Shown piece by piece: positions 29,658-39,700 of a stretch of 64,000 nucleotides of DNA. The stretch spans positions 115,208 to 179,207 of the forward strand of contig NZ_CABPST010000011.1 of NCBI RefSeq assembly GCF_902459805.1. Reading direction: 5' to 3'. Positions within the stretch are counted from its first letter, which is position 1. Each line of letters starts with the position of its first letter. Source of the DNA: Pandoraea bronchicola. Lineage in GTDB: Bacteria; Pseudomonadota; Gammaproteobacteria; Burkholderiales; Burkholderiaceae. Under the pieces are notes generated by a model that saw only the letters and a list, made by a program, of their open reading frames with translations, did no database searches and was not told where the DNA came from. The position numbers were made by a program, and so were the translations under genes.

Positions 29658-30590
29658 ATGCAAGTTTCATTTCCTCGCACGCTCGCCGGCATGATGCCGC
29701 GCTGGATGCGGCTGCTCGGTGCGGCTTGTCTCGCGTTAGGCGTGATCGCCGCGAGCGCCACCGCCCATGCCGCAACGCTGACCATTGGCGGCAAGAATTT
29801 CACCGAGCAGTTGATTCTCTCGGAGATGACGGCGCAGTACCTGCGCAGCAAAGGGTACGACGTCGAACTCAAGAACGGCCTGGGCAGCGTTGTCATGCGC
29901 CAGGGCATGGAGAGCCATCAGCTCGACATCGTCTGGGAGTACACCGGCACGTCGTTGATCGTCTACAACAAGATCACCGAGAAGCTCGATCCTGAGCAGA
30001 CCTATGCGCGCGTGAAGGACCTCGACGGCCGGATCGGCATTGTCTGGCTCAACCCGTCGGCGCTCAACAACACGTATGCCTTCGCCATGCCGGGCAAGAT
30101 CGCTCGCGAAGCCGGCATCGAGACGGTCTCGCAGCTCATCGACCGATTCCGCGCGAATCCGAAGATGCAGTTTGCCTTCGACATGGAGTTCGTCGGCCGC
30201 TCGGACGGTCTCGAGCCGATGGAGCAACTCTACGACTTCCATCTCGAGCGACCCAACATCAAGCAGATGGACCCGGGTCTGGTCTACACGGCGCTCAGAA
30301 ACGAGCAGATTGACGCGGGTCTGGTCTACACGAGCGATGGCCGCAACAAGGGTTTCGATCTGAAGGTGCTGACAGACGACAGGGGTTTCTTCCCGGCATA
30401 TGCGGCCACGCCCGTGGTGCGCAAGGAAGTGCTCGATGCCAACCCCAAGCTCGCCGACGAACTCAACGCGCTGTCGGCGAAGATCAACAGCGAGAACATG
30501 AGCGACATGAACGCGAAGGTCGACATCGACCATCGGGCCGTGTCACGTGTGGCGAGCGACTTCCTCAAGCAGGAAGGACTGGTGCAGTGA
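29658..30590 (+). CDS. Osmoprotectant ABC transporter substrate-binding protein (OsmF/OpuCC type)
   Basis: A 310-residue periplasmic binding protein. Signal peptide: MRLLGAACLALGVIAASATAHA, cleaved before ATLTIGGKNFTEQ. The mature start TIGGKNFTEQLILSEM and the DIVWEYTGTSL segment are hallmarks of the quaternary-ammonium binding family (OpuAC). AAAGGAG lies 12 bases upstream of the ATG. The exact solute is unknown. Confidence 0.95.
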   Translation: MQVSFPRTLAGMMPRWMRLLGAACLALGVIAASATAHAATLTIGGKNFTEQLILSEMTAQYLRSKGYDVELKNGLGSVVMRQGMESHQLDIVWEYTGTSLIVYNKITEKLDPEQTYARVKDLDGRIGIVWLNPSALNNTYAFAMPGKIAREAGIETVSQLIDRFRANPKMQFAFDMEFVGRSDGLEPMEQLYDFHLERPNIKQMDPGLVYTALRNEQIDAGLVYTSDGRNKGFDLKVLTDDRGFFPAYAATPVVRKEVLDANPKLADELNALSAKINSENMSDMNAKVDIDHRAVSRVASDFLKQEGLVQ

Positions 30591-30637
30591 CGGCGATGGC
30601 TGTCGTTGTACCTGATAGTTACTGATTGAGGAGTCCC

Positions 30638-31285
30638 ATGATTGAATTTCTGACGCATAACTGGCATCGCATTCTGACCCTGACGGGGCAGCATGCGTGG
30701 CTGGTGGCCGCATCGGTCGGGGCGGCCATCGTGGTTGGCGTGCCGCTGGGCGTGCTGGTCACGCGTTTTCGTTGGTTGTCGGGCGTGGTACTTGGCCTGG
30801 CGACCGTTGTCCTCACGATCCCGTCGATCGCGCTGTTCGGTCTGATGATCCCGCTCCTGTCGGTCTACGGCATGGGGATCGGGCCGGCGCCGGCCGTGGC
30901 CGCCGTCTTCCTGTATTCGCTGCTGCCGATCATGCGCAACACAAGCCTCGCGTTGCGGCAGATCGATCCGAGCATTCGCGAAGCGGGCATCGGCATCGGC
31001 ATGACGTTCTGGCAGCGCCTGCGTCTGGTGGAATTGCCGCTGGCCGTGCCGGTGGTACTGGGCGGCGTGCGCACGGCCGTCGTCATGAATATTGGCGTGA
31101 TGGCCATTGGCGCCATCGTCGGGGCCGGCGGTCTCGGGGTGTTGATCACCCAGGGGATCAGCCAGAGCGATACCCGGCAGCTCGTCGTGGGTGCGGTCCT
31201 GGTGAGTTTGCTCGCCATCGTCGCCGACACTCTGTTGCACCGCCTGCAGCGTGTGCTGACACCCAAAGGAATCCGAACCGTATGA
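30638..31285 (+). CDS. Osmoprotectant ABC transporter permease 2
   Basis: A 215-residue OpuCD/YehY-type permease with five or six helices and the coupling segment GIGIGMTFWQRLRLVELPLAVPVVLGG. TTGAGGAG stands before the ATG at 30638. The stop overlaps the ATPase start by four bases (ATGA). Confidence 0.94.
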   Translation: MIEFLTHNWHRILTLTGQHAWLVAASVGAAIVVGVPLGVLVTRFRWLSGVVLGLATVVLTIPSIALFGLMIPLLSVYGMGIGPAPAVAAVFLYSLLPIMRNTSLALRQIDPSIREAGIGIGMTFWQRLRLVELPLAVPVVLGGVRTAVVMNIGVMAIGAIVGAGGLGVLITQGISQSDTRQLVVGAVLVSLLAIVADTLLHRLQRVLTPKGIRTV

Positions 31286-32481
31286 TTACACTCGACAATC
31301 TCACCAAAAGCTTCGTCCAGAAGGACGGCACACCCGTGACCGCGGTCAATTCGGTCAGCCTTGAGGTGCCGCCGGGCGAAATCTGCGTCTTCCTCGGCCC
31401 GTCGGGGTGCGGCAAGACAACCACACTCAAGATGATCAACCGGCTGATCAAGCCGACGTCCGGGCGTATTCTGCTCAACGGCGAAGACACCGGCAACATC
31501 AATGAAATCGAACTGCGCCGCCACATCGGCTATGTGATTCAGCAGATCGGTCTGTTCCCGAACATGACCATCGAGGAGAACATTACCGTCGTGCCGCGTC
31601 TGCTCGGCTGGGACAAGAAGCGTTGCCGCGAGCGTGCCATCGAACTGATGGGCATGGTGGCACTCGATCCGAAGCGCTATCTGTCGCGGTACCCGCGTGA
31701 GCTGTCGGGCGGGCAGCAGCAGCGCATTGGCGTGATTCGCGCACTGGCTGCCGATCCGCCCGTGCTGCTAATGGACGAGCCGTTCGGTGCCGTCGACCCG
31801 ATCAACCGCGAGTCGATTCAGAACGAGTTCTTCCAGATGCAGCGTCAACTGGGCAAGACCGTCATCATGGTCAGTCACGATATCGACGAAGCGATCAAGC
31901 TGGCCGATCGCATCGCAATCTTCCGTCAGGGGCGTCTGGTGCAGTACGCGCAGCCCGATGCGTTGCTGGCACGTCCGGTCGACGAGTTCGTGGCGAGCTT
32001 CGTGGGACACGACCGAATTCTGAAGCGTCTGTTGCTGGTGCGTGCGGAGGACGCGGCCACGCCGCAGCCGACCGTCAAGCCGCAGACCACGCTGGCCGAG
32101 GCATACGGCATGATGGACGAACTCGACACGCGTTCGCTGGTTGTCGTTGACGAAAACGCGCGTGCGCTGGGCTACATTGCGCGCCGCGACACGCGTCATG
32201 CGCAAGGCACGTGCGCTGAGCGGGTGCGTGACTTCAAGGCGTCGGCCGTCGCGGGCGACAACTTGCGGGTGCTGCTCTCGCGGATGTACGAACACAATCT
32301 GGCATCTCTGCCGGTATTGGGCGATGACAATCAGTATCTCGGTGAGGTGACGCAGGATTCCATCGCCGACTATCTGAGTTCGGGCAAGTCGCGCGGTAAT
32401 GGCGGCGGCACCATCATCGCACCATCGCTGCCGGGTGTGCCGAACGTGGTCGCCAGCGTTCCGTTCGGAGCAACGGTGTAA
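31282..32481 (+). CDS. Osmoprotectant ABC transporter ATP-binding protein with CBS domains
   Basis: A 399-residue OpuCA/ProV-like ATPase: Walker A GPSGCGKTT, signature LSGGQQQRIGVIRA, Walker B VLLMDEPFGAVDP, then a C-terminal CBS pair (about residues 270-375: TTLAEAYGMMDELDTRSLVVVDE and LRVLLSRMYEHNLASLPVLGDD). In OpuA-type transporters CBS domains sense ionic strength and gate transport, so osmotic control at protein level is likely. Translation is coupled to permease 2. An intrinsic terminator follows at 32562. Confidence 0.95.
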   Translation: MITLDNLTKSFVQKDGTPVTAVNSVSLEVPPGEICVFLGPSGCGKTTTLKMINRLIKPTSGRILLNGEDTGNINEIELRRHIGYVIQQIGLFPNMTIEENITVVPRLLGWDKKRCRERAIELMGMVALDPKRYLSRYPRELSGGQQQRIGVIRALAADPPVLLMDEPFGAVDPINRESIQNEFFQMQRQLGKTVIMVSHDIDEAIKLADRIAIFRQGRLVQYAQPDALLARPVDEFVASFVGHDRILKRLLLVRAEDAATPQPTVKPQTTLAEAYGMMDELDTRSLVVVDENARALGYIARRDTRHAQGTCAERVRDFKASAVAGDNLRVLLSRMYEHNLASLPVLGDDNQYLGEVTQDSIADYLSSGKSRGNGGGTIIAPSLPGVPNVVASVPFGATV

Positions 32482-32561
32482 GCTGGCCGGCGTCTTGAGG
32501 CGGTTGCGTGTCAGGTCGCCGATCGGGCGGACGTCGTTGACGTTCGTCCGGCAAGTCAGAG

Positions 32562-32590
32562 AATGACGGCCCGGTGCGGCCGTCATTTTT
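32562..32590 (+). terminator. Intrinsic terminator after the osmoprotectant operon
   Basis: AATGACGGCC pairs with GGCCGTCATT across a six-base loop and is followed by further T residues (ATTTTTG). It lies 80 bases after the ATPase stop. Confidence 0.8.
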
Positions 32591-32645
32591 GCATTCATCA
32601 GCCCCGCGGGGGCGGTTGACGTAAACAGTAGCAAGGAGTTGCAGG

Positions 32646-33884
32646 ATGACGTGGGAAGCGATGATGGCGTGGCTCGAGAGCGCGCCCTGGGCGCGGATGG
32701 CCGGGGCGTTGGTGTTGCTGGCCGGGGTGGCATTGCTGGTGCAGGCCGTGGCGCAGTTTCTGATCGTTCGGGTGGTTCGAATCGTTGTGCAGCGCACGGC
32801 CAATCGCTGGGACGACGCGTTGCTCGCGCATCGAGTGTTTCATCGCGCGGCGCGCATTTTGCCGTATCTCGTGATTCAGTTCGGTATCGCGTGGGTGCCG
32901 GATCTGCCGTCGAAGGCGGTGATGGTGATCAGCAACGTCGCGCTCGCAACGACGCTGCTCTACGCGACGCTCGCCATCGCCGGCATTCTCGACGCAGCGC
33001 AAACCGTCTATGCGCTCTCGGAGCATGCGCGCACGCGCTCGATCAAAGGGTACGTTCAGTTAGGCAAGATCGCGCTGTATGTGGTCGCGGCGATTGCCAT
33101 TGTGGCCACCATCATCGATCGCTCGCCGTGGCTGCTGCTCTCAGGGCTTGGGGCGATGTCGGCGGTGCTGTTGCTGGTGTTCAAGGACACGATCATGTCC
33201 TTCGTTGCCAGTGTGCAACTGACGTCGAACGACATGCTTCGTGTGGGCGACTGGATCGAGATGCCGCAAGTGGGTGCCGACGGTGACGTGGTGGATATCG
33301 CGCTGCACACGGTCAAGGTGCAGAACTGGGACAAGACGATCACCACGATCCCGACATGGCGGCTGATTTCCGAGAGCTTCCGCAACTGGCGTGGCATGCA
33401 GCAGTCAGGTGGCCGGCGTATCAAGCGAATGCTGTGCGTCGATGCGGGCAGCGTCGGGTTCCTCGACGAGGCGGAGATGGCTCGCCTGTCGAAGCTGCAT
33501 CTGTTGGAATCGTATCTGACGGACAAGCAGCGCTCGCTGGCGGATGCGAATGCGGCGCTGGGGACGGCGGCAGGCGTGCCGGCGAACACGCGGCGTCTGA
33601 CGAACATCGGGACGTTCCGCGCGTATGCGCTCGCGTATCTGAAGGCGCATCCGAACATTCACGAGGGCATGACGTGCATGGTGCGCTCGCTCCAGCCGTC
33701 GGCAACGGGGATTCCGATCGAGCTTTATTGCTTTACGAACACGACGGTGTGGGCCGAGTACGAACGCGTGCAGGGCGATGTCTTCGATCATCTGCTGGCG
33801 ATTCTGCCGGAGTTCGGCCTGCGCATGTACCAGAATCCGGCTGGCGCGGATCTCGTGCGCTGGCAGGGGCCGCGGGCGGCGTAA
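32646..33884 (+). CDS. Mechanosensitive ion channel, MscS family (YbdG-like)
   Basis: A 412-residue inner-membrane channel with about five N-terminal helices and an MscS core. The pore-lining helix lies around LLLSGLGAMSAVLLLVFKDTIM, followed by the beta-domain DMLRVGDWIEMPQVGADGDVVDIALHTVKV. The long C-terminal cytosolic part ending LPEFGLRMYQNPAG resembles YbdG/YjeP-type channels. AAGGAG lies seven bases before the ATG. Placed after the osmoprotectant importer but beyond its terminator, it would serve the opposite need, solute release on down-shock. Confidence 0.93.
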   Translation: MTWEAMMAWLESAPWARMAGALVLLAGVALLVQAVAQFLIVRVVRIVVQRTANRWDDALLAHRVFHRAARILPYLVIQFGIAWVPDLPSKAVMVISNVALATTLLYATLAIAGILDAAQTVYALSEHARTRSIKGYVQLGKIALYVVAAIAIVATIIDRSPWLLLSGLGAMSAVLLLVFKDTIMSFVASVQLTSNDMLRVGDWIEMPQVGADGDVVDIALHTVKVQNWDKTITTIPTWRLISESFRNWRGMQQSGGRRIKRMLCVDAGSVGFLDEAEMARLSKLHLLESYLTDKQRSLADANAALGTAAGVPANTRRLTNIGTFRAYALAYLKAHPNIHEGMTCMVRSLQPSATGIPIELYCFTNTTVWAEYERVQGDVFDHLLAILPEFGLRMYQNPAGADLVRWQGPRAA

Positions 33885-34225
33885 CCGTGGAGTCGTGGAG
33901 TCGCGGGGTTTCGGAGTCGGGGCGTTGCCCTGATGACATCGTCCGTGCTCGCATCTCGATATTGAATCCCGGCAATGCTTGCCGGACGGCGAGTGGCAGT
34001 GACGCTCGATCCGGTCAGGGCCATGGATCGGTGATGTCTGCTTCGACGCGTCGGCGCGCCTGACCGTGAATCACTGAGGACGACGATGGGAAAACTCCGG
34101 GAGGTCTCTCGGACGATTCGCACGGCAGACGTCGCGGTTGACGCGACATCGAAGCCGGCAAAAAGGGCTCCCGCAGGAGCCCTTTCTGATTCGGCGCAAC
34201 GTTCAGGTGCGTTGACTTGCGGATG
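33885..34225. other. Intergenic region between mscS-like and nemA-like genes
   Basis: Convergent-gene spacer of 341 bases. The right end holds the hairpin terminator described at 34161-34185. No gene or other structure is supported in the rest. Confidence 0.6.
34161..34185. terminator. Bidirectional intrinsic terminator
   Basis: AAAGGGCTCC and GGAGCCCTTT pair across the four-base loop CGCA. The left side begins with four A (five T on the minus strand, with TTTTTGCC), the right side continues TTTCT. It sits 40 bases after the minus-strand nemA-like stop and can also stop rightward transcription from the mscS-like gene. Confidence 0.85.
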
Positions 34226-35350
34226 TTACGCCGCCGATTCGTCGAGCGTCGGATAGTCGACGTAGCCGTGGGCGTCGCCGCCGTACAGCGTGTTGCGATC
34301 CAGTTCGTTGAACGGGCCGCCGCGCTTGAGGCGCTCCACCAGATCCGGATTGGAAATGAATGGCTTGCCGAACGCGATCAGATCGGCCAGGTTTTCCTTG
34401 CGTGCCTTGAGCGCGAGCGCGAGGTCGTAACCGTTATTGGCCATGAACGCGCCATTGAAGATGCGGCGCAGCTTTTGCAGATCGAAGCCGTTCTCCACTT
34501 CGCGCGGACCGCCCGTCGCGCCTTCGACCACGTGCAGGTACACGAGGCCGAAGCGATTGAGTTGCTCGACGGCATACGTGAACACCGGCTCCGGGTTGCG
34601 GTCGCCGCAGTCGTTCGCCGGGCTGATCGGCGAGAGACGAATGCCCACGCGCTCGGCGCCCCAAACATCGACGACTGCCTGCGTGACTTCCAGCGTGAGA
34701 CGCACACGATTCTCGATGCTGCCGCCGTACTGGTCGGTGCGATGGTTCGTCTTGTCACGCATGAACTGGTCGAGCAGATAGCCGTTCGCCGCATGAATCT
34801 CTACGCCGTCGAAACCAGCGCGCTTCGCGCATTCGGCTGCGTGGCGATATTGCTCGATGATGCCCGGGATCTCGGACGTCTCGAGCGCACGCGGTGTCGG
34901 ATGCGGCTCGAAACCGTGCTCGGTGAAAGCCTTGCCCGCTGGCTGAATCGCCGACGGCGCGACCGGCAGCGCACCGCCAGGTTGCAGCGACGGGTGCGAG
35001 ATGCGGCCGACGTGCCAGAGCTGGCAGAAAATCTTGCCGCCCTTGGCATGCAGGGTGTCAGTCACCTGTTTCCAGCCGGCAATCTGTGCTTCGGTATAGA
35101 TGCCCGGCGTGAAGGCGTAGCCTTTGCCCTGCTGCGAGATGTTGGTGGCTTCACTGATGATGAGGCCGGCCGACGCACGCTGGGCGTAGTACTCCGCAAC
35201 CATCGGGCCTGGGACGTCGCCAGCGCCTGCGCGGCTGCGCGTGAGCGGGGCCATGACAATGCGATTGCTTAGCGCGAGCGGGCCGAGCGCGTACGGCGAG
35301 AAAAGATCCGTGTCGAGCGCGGCGAGTTGGGTATGTTGCGAGTCCGTCAT
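34226..35350 (-). CDS. nemA: Old yellow enzyme family alkene reductase (NemA-like)
   Basis: A 374-residue FMN-dependent ene-reductase reducing electrophilic alkenes such as N-ethylmaleimide and possibly nitrate esters. Motifs include NRIVMAPLTRSRAG at the N-terminus, WHVGRISHPSLQPGG and the substrate/FMN segment HAANGYLLDQFM with QYGGSIENR after it. The His-Ala-Ala-Asn pair binds the substrate carbonyl. ATG at 35350 is chosen; a start 14 codons upstream is possible. In related bacteria nemA is often TetR-controlled, but no regulator is directly adjacent here; the terminator at 34161 ends the transcript. Confidence 0.93.
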   Translation of the reverse strand: MTDSQHTQLAALDTDLFSPYALGPLALSNRIVMAPLTRSRAGAGDVPGPMVAEYYAQRASAGLIISEATNISQQGKGYAFTPGIYTEAQIAGWKQVTDTLHAKGGKIFCQLWHVGRISHPSLQPGGALPVAPSAIQPAGKAFTEHGFEPHPTPRALETSEIPGIIEQYRHAAECAKRAGFDGVEIHAANGYLLDQFMRDKTNHRTDQYGGSIENRVRLTLEVTQAVVDVWGAERVGIRLSPISPANDCGDRNPEPVFTYAVEQLNRFGLVYLHVVEGATGGPREVENGFDLQKLRRIFNGAFMANNGYDLALALKARKENLADLIAFGKPFISNPDLVERLKRGGPFNELDRNTLYGGDAHGYVDYPTLDESAA

Positions 35351-35583
35351 TGCTGAAGGTCCTGTGAAATTGGGGGGAATGCTGTGCTGCACAAAACTCG
35401 CACAGGTTACGACAATTCTTCTGGTCGTGCCGACGACCTCAACGTCAGGACGGCCAGACTTTTACCGTCGGCGACTGGCCGCACTTTCCGCACCAAAACA
35501 GGGAGGCGCGACGAGTCGTAGACAGCGGCATCGGCTGGCCGATGCGTCGCCTTGCGCGGTCGTCTGACGTATCGCTTCAGACC

Positions 35584-36870
35584 TCAGACGCTGGCGGCGA
35601 CGGGGCGCTTCGGCGCGTGCGGCGCAATACGCAGCACCATGAACGCACCGAGAATGCACACGCCGCCGGAGAGCATCGAGGCCATCGTGTAGTTGCCCAG
35701 CGTGGCTCGCAGCGAACCGGCCACGAGTGCCGCCGTCGCCGCACCGAGCTGGTGGCCGGCAACGATCCAGCCGAACACGATCGGGGCCATCGTCTTGCCG
35801 AAGACATCGGTCGTCAGGCGCACCGTCGGCGGTACCGTCGCGATCCAGTCCAGACCGTAGAACAGCGCGAAGAGCGGAATGCCGAAGAAGTCGAGACCGA
35901 AGGCGTACGGCAGATAGATCAGCGACAGGCCGCGCAGCCCGTAGTACCAGAACAGCAGCACACGGCTGTTGTAGCGATCGGAGAGCCACCCGGAAGCGGT
36001 GGTGCCCATGAGGTCGAGCACACCCATCGCTGCCAGAATGCCCGCACCCTTGACTTCGGATATCCCGTAATCGCCGCACATCGCAATGAAGTGCGTGCCG
36101 ATGTAGCCATTGGTGCTCGCGCCGCAAATGAAGAAGCTGAAGAACAGCAGCCAGAAATCCCGCTTGCCGGCTGCCATGCGCAACGCCGACAAGGCGGCCG
36201 TGAGCGGATTGCCTTGGGCGAGCGGGACATCCGGGGTGTCTGCCGGCGCACCGACCGGGCGCAGACCAACCGACCCCGGGCGCTCCGGCACGAGAAACGC
36301 CACGAGCGGCAAGACCAGCGCAGCGACCACCGCCACGATCAGTACCACCGGACGCCACCCGTAGTGCTCGGTGACCGCGGCCATGATCGGCAGAAATACC
36401 ATCTGGCCGGTGGCCGAGCTTGCCGTGAGAATCCCCATTGCCAGTCCGCGATGCGCGTGAAACCACCGGTTCGCCACCGTGGCCGCCAGCGTAACGGCCG
36501 CCACACCGGTACCGCCGCCCACCATCACGCCCCAGATCAGCACCATCTGCCAGGGCGCCGTCATCAGCGAGGAGAGCGCCGTGCCCGACGCGAGCAACAA
36601 CAGGGCCACCATCACCGTCGGACGGATGCCGAAGCGCTGCATCGCGGCGGCGGCAAACGGGCCGGTCAGGCCATAGAGCGCCAGATTGACGGAAATCGCC
36701 AACGAGATCGTCGCGCGGCTCCAGCCAAAGTCGTGCTCGAGCGGCACCATCATGACGCTCGGCGTCGCGCGAATGCCCGCCGAGGCGAGCAGGACCAGGA
36801 AAATGACGCCGACAACGATCCAACCATAGTGGAAGCGTCCGTCAATGCGCCTTGCAAGTGCAGCCTTCAT
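35584..36870 (-). CDS. MFS transporter, monocarboxylate/oxalate-formate-like
   Basis: A 428-residue 12-helix major facilitator protein. The opening FHYGWIVVGVIFLVLLASAG and the LEHDFGWSRATISLAISVNL segment are typical of the OFA/MCT-like MFS group (organic acid transport). The start at 36870 removes a 35-codon non-homologous extension. It is divergent from the TetR gene at 37081, with a palindromic operator between them; this arrangement suggests the TetR represses the transporter. Confidence 0.9.
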   Translation of the reverse strand: MKAALARRIDGRFHYGWIVVGVIFLVLLASAGIRATPSVMMVPLEHDFGWSRATISLAISVNLALYGLTGPFAAAAMQRFGIRPTVMVALLLLASGTALSSLMTAPWQMVLIWGVMVGGGTGVAAVTLAATVANRWFHAHRGLAMGILTASSATGQMVFLPIMAAVTEHYGWRPVVLIVAVVAALVLPLVAFLVPERPGSVGLRPVGAPADTPDVPLAQGNPLTAALSALRMAAGKRDFWLLFFSFFICGASTNGYIGTHFIAMCGDYGISEVKGAGILAAMGVLDLMGTTASGWLSDRYNSRVLLFWYYGLRGLSLIYLPYAFGLDFFGIPLFALFYGLDWIATVPPTVRLTTDVFGKTMAPIVFGWIVAGHQLGAATAALVAGSLRATLGNYTMASMLSGGVCILGAFMVLRIAPHAPKRPVAASV

Positions 36871-36966
36871 GGCGGAAGTCCTTGCTGAAGTTCGGTTTCG
36901 TCGACCGAACCGGGAACGTTTGCGGGAATCGGGCTGTCTACGCTCATCGTCAGAATTGTGACAGCT

Positions 36967-37009
36967 CGGTAACATTAGGTTGCCATGTTATGAACCGATC
37001 GGTAACATG
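36967..37009. promoter_or_regulatory. Operator candidate between the MFS and TetR genes
   Basis: Perfect palindrome ACCGATCGGT (36994-37003) is flanked by CATGTTA and TAACATG (36984-37009). CGGTAACAT also occurs twice as a direct repeat, at 36967-36975 and 37000-37008. The location between divergent genes fits binding of the TetR-family product. Confidence 0.65.
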
Positions 37010-37080
37010 TCAAGTATTCCTTTGCGGCGGCAGGGCTTTGTCCGGCTTCGCAAATCACTGCATCTGGGGAGCGCCAGACA

Positions 37081-37824
37081 ATGGCCAAATCGACGACGAC
37101 CGTACCACCCGTCAGGTCTGACATGCCGGACCCGGTGAACACGGGTGTGGAGGCGCCAGCCAAGGGCGAAGGCAAGGCGGCGCCGGTGCGCCATCGAAGT
37201 GCGGCGTCGCGCGCGGGTAAGACCGGGCGGCATGTCACACCGGCGCCGGTCGCACAGGAGTATTTGCTCAAGGCGGCGGTGGAACTGTTTCACGCTGAAG
37301 GGGTGCGCGCCGTGGGCGTGGATGCGGTCGTCAAGCGCGCCGGTGTGAACAAGATGTGCCTCTACCGCCAATTCGCGTCGAAGGACGAGTTGATTCTGGC
37401 GTACCTCGATCACATGCAGACGGCGAGTCTGACGCGTATCGACGAGAGCATCGCAAAACGGGCGGGCGAGCCGCGTGCGCAGATGCTGCAAATCTTCTTG
37501 GATCTTGCCGAGCGAGCGAGCAAGCCTGGCTATCGCGGGTGCCCGTTCGTGAATGTAGCGGCTGAATTCCCCGACCCGGAGCATGCGGCGCGCAAGTCGG
37601 TGGTGAATTACAAGGCGGAAGTCGTGCAGCGCTTAACGGCACTCGCTACGGCCGCCGGGGTGCGCAATCCGGCGCCGCTGGTCGACGCGCTTTCGCTGAT
37701 TCTCGAAGGTGCCTACGCGGCGAGCCAGACCTTCGGGCCCGGATCGCCGCCGCTGCGCATTTTGCCGACGGTGGCGCGTCAGATCATCGAGGCCGGGATG
37801 GCGGGCGAGTTGGACGCGGCCTGA
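37081..37824 (+). CDS. TetR/AcrR-family transcriptional regulator
   Basis: A 247-residue regulator. A Lys/Ala/Pro-rich N-terminal extension of ~55 residues precedes the HTH domain (VAQEYLLKAAVELFHAEGVRAVG, then VDAVVKRAGVNKMCLYRQFASKDEL, shown in two parts). The C-terminal ligand domain contains GYRGCPFVNVAAEFPD, typical of the subgroup that responds to small organic molecules. It is divergent from the MFS transporter and probably controls it and itself through the 36967-37009 site. Confidence 0.92.
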   Translation: MAKSTTTVPPVRSDMPDPVNTGVEAPAKGEGKAAPVRHRSAASRAGKTGRHVTPAPVAQEYLLKAAVELFHAEGVRAVGVDAVVKRAGVNKMCLYRQFASKDELILAYLDHMQTASLTRIDESIAKRAGEPRAQMLQIFLDLAERASKPGYRGCPFVNVAAEFPDPEHAARKSVVNYKAEVVQRLTALATAAGVRNPAPLVDALSLILEGAYAASQTFGPGSPPLRILPTVARQIIEAGMAGELDAA

Positions 37825-37887
37825 GGTCAGGCGCGCATCGCAGACTTTACGACGCCCGACGCCCGACGCCCGGCGTCAACGCGCCCG

Positions 37888-39507
37888 TCAGGCGGCGAGC
37901 CGCTGAAGTGCCATCGCCGCTGTACCGCGCGCGCCAGAGGCCGCGCTCGCGAGTTGGCTCTCCGACGTCATACGAAACGCCGCCACCGCCTCGTCGAGTG
38001 CGCGAGCCTGATCTTCCATCGACGCGGCCGCCGCAGCGGCCTGCTCCACGAGCGCGGCGTTCTGCTGCGTCACCTCGTCCATTTGTGTGACGGCGCGCCC
38101 GACCTGCTCGATACCGTGGCTCTGCTCCTCGGACGCCGCAGAGATCTCGCCCATGATGTCGGTGACCCGCCGCACCGCCTGAACCACGTCGCGCATGGTC
38201 TGACCGGCCTGCGTCACGAGGACCGAGCCGTCCTGCACCCGGCCGTTCGAGGATTCGATCAATTCCTTGATCTCCTTGGCCGCGGCCGCACTGCGCTGGG
38301 CAAGTGTGCGAACTTCGCCCGCAACGACCGCGAAGCCTCGACCCTGCTCGCCGGCGCGGGCCGCTTCTACGGCGGCGTTGAGGGCGAGGATGTTCGTCTG
38401 GAATGCGATGCCGTCGATCACGCTGATGATGTCGACCACCTTGCCTGAGCTGTGCGAGATACCCTCCATCGTGGCGACCACCTGATCGACGACTTGCCCG
38501 CCACGCACGGCAATGGCTGACGCGTTCTGCGCCAGTTGGCTGGCCTGACGCGCGTTGTCGGCATTCTGGCGCACGGTAGAGGTGAGCTGCTCCATCGACG
38601 AGGCCGTTTCTTCCAGCGCTGCCGCCTGCTGCTCGGTGCGCGCCGACAGATCGGTATTTCCTTCGGCAATCTCGCGCGCGGCGAGCGTGATGGCGCTCGT
38701 GCCACCGCGAATGCGTCCGATCATCTGCTGAAGATTGGCTTGCATGCGTTGCATGGCGAAGAGCAGGCTGGCGCGGTCGCCCTGACGCAGACGCACTTGC
38801 GTGAGCAAGTCGCCATCGGCAATGCGGGTGGCGATATCGGCCGCGTATTCGGGCTCGCCACCGAGACTTTGCTGGACATTTCGGATGATGAGCAGCATGA
38901 CGCCCGACACGGCCAGGCCGATGACGGCGAGCATCGCACCCCAGCGCAGCAGCGCCCCGAAGAAGGCGGCGTTAATGTCATCGACGTAGACGCCGGTCGT
39001 CAGATACCAGTCCCACGGCGCGTACGTGCCCACGCGGCTGATTTTCTCGACGGGTTTGTCCGAACCCGGCTTGGGCCAGAGATACGTGACGAATGGATCA
39101 TCGGTGCGCGCGGCGGCGACGATGTCCGAGAACATGAGCTTGCCCGACGGATCGCGGAACTGGCTCATGTCCTTGCCTTCGAGCTTCGGATTGATCGCGT
39201 TCAGCACGATGACGCGCTGCGAGTTCAAGATACCGAAATAGTTGTCGCCGTCGTAGCGGATCGCGCCGATCTGCTCGCGCGCGAGCTTTTGCGCATCGGC
39301 CACGCTGATCTCGCCGTGCTCGGCGCGTTCGGCGTAGTGCTTGACCAGACTGAGGCCGGAATCGACCACGTGCGTGAGGCCCTCACGACGCTCGGCAAGC
39401 ATGGTGTCCCGCTGTGCCCACGCGCCCCAGACTGCCATGGCCAGCAGGCTGACCCACATCAACGCAACGGCAGACCACAACTTCGCTTTCAAACTCAACT
39501 GCTGCAT
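37888..39507 (-). CDS. Methyl-accepting chemotaxis protein with Cache-type sensor
   Basis: A 539-residue chemoreceptor. Helix 1 ([21 protein letters not shown]) is followed by a periplasmic single-Cache-like domain (about residues 35-185, including [20 protein letters not shown] and [14 protein letters not shown]), helix 2 ([17 protein letters not shown]), a HAMP domain and the methyl-accepting domain. The signalling tip [20 protein letters not shown] is intact, with [16 protein letters not shown] after it. ATG at 39507 is used; a GTG one codon earlier is possible. The ligand is not predictable, although such single-Cache receptors often bind small organic acids. Confidence 0.94.
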   Translation of the reverse strand: MQQLSLKAKLWSAVALMWVSLLAMAVWGAWAQRDTMLAERREGLTHVVDSGLSLVKHYAERAEHGEISVADAQKLAREQIGAIRYDGDNYFGILNSQRVIVLNAINPKLEGKDMSQFRDPSGKLMFSDIVAAARTDDPFVTYLWPKPGSDKPVEKISRVGTYAPWDWYLTTGVYVDDINAAFFGALLRWGAMLAVIGLAVSGVMLLIIRNVQQSLGGEPEYAADIATRIADGDLLTQVRLRQGDRASLLFAMQRMQANLQQMIGRIRGGTSAITLAAREIAEGNTDLSARTEQQAAALEETASSMEQLTSTVRQNADNARQASQLAQNASAIAVRGGQVVDQVVATMEGISHSSGKVVDIISVIDGIAFQTNILALNAAVEAARAGEQGRGFAVVAGEVRTLAQRSAAAAKEIKELIESSNGRVQDGSVLVTQAGQTMRDVVQAVRRVTDIMGEISAASEEQSHGIEQVGRAVTQMDEVTQQNAALVEQAAAAAASMEDQARALDEAVAAFRMTSESQLASAASGARGTAAMALQRLAA

Positions 39508-39700
39508 CACTTCGTCTTCCCCACGGATTCCCGCGCTGGTGTCCCTTTGGCGGCGGCCGCATGTGACGTGTAGCCACGTCCGTGCGGTGCTATTGTCGAT
39601 CGATTATCAGTGTTCCTGATGAGAACACGGACTGCACGTGTGCTAACGGCAGTCTGCCAAAGGACTTGAGCGGCGGGAGGGGAGGAAGGGCGAAGCCGGC

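Noticed and set aside
30697-31281. Extension of the osmoprotectant ATPase to an upstream start
   Set aside because: The frame is open through the permease gene, but ATPase homology begins at the ATG at 31282, which shows the usual ATGA overlap.
37851-37871. Three tandem GACGCCC units between tetR and the chemoreceptor gene
   Set aside because: Short, GC-rich and in a small convergent gap; no evidence of function.
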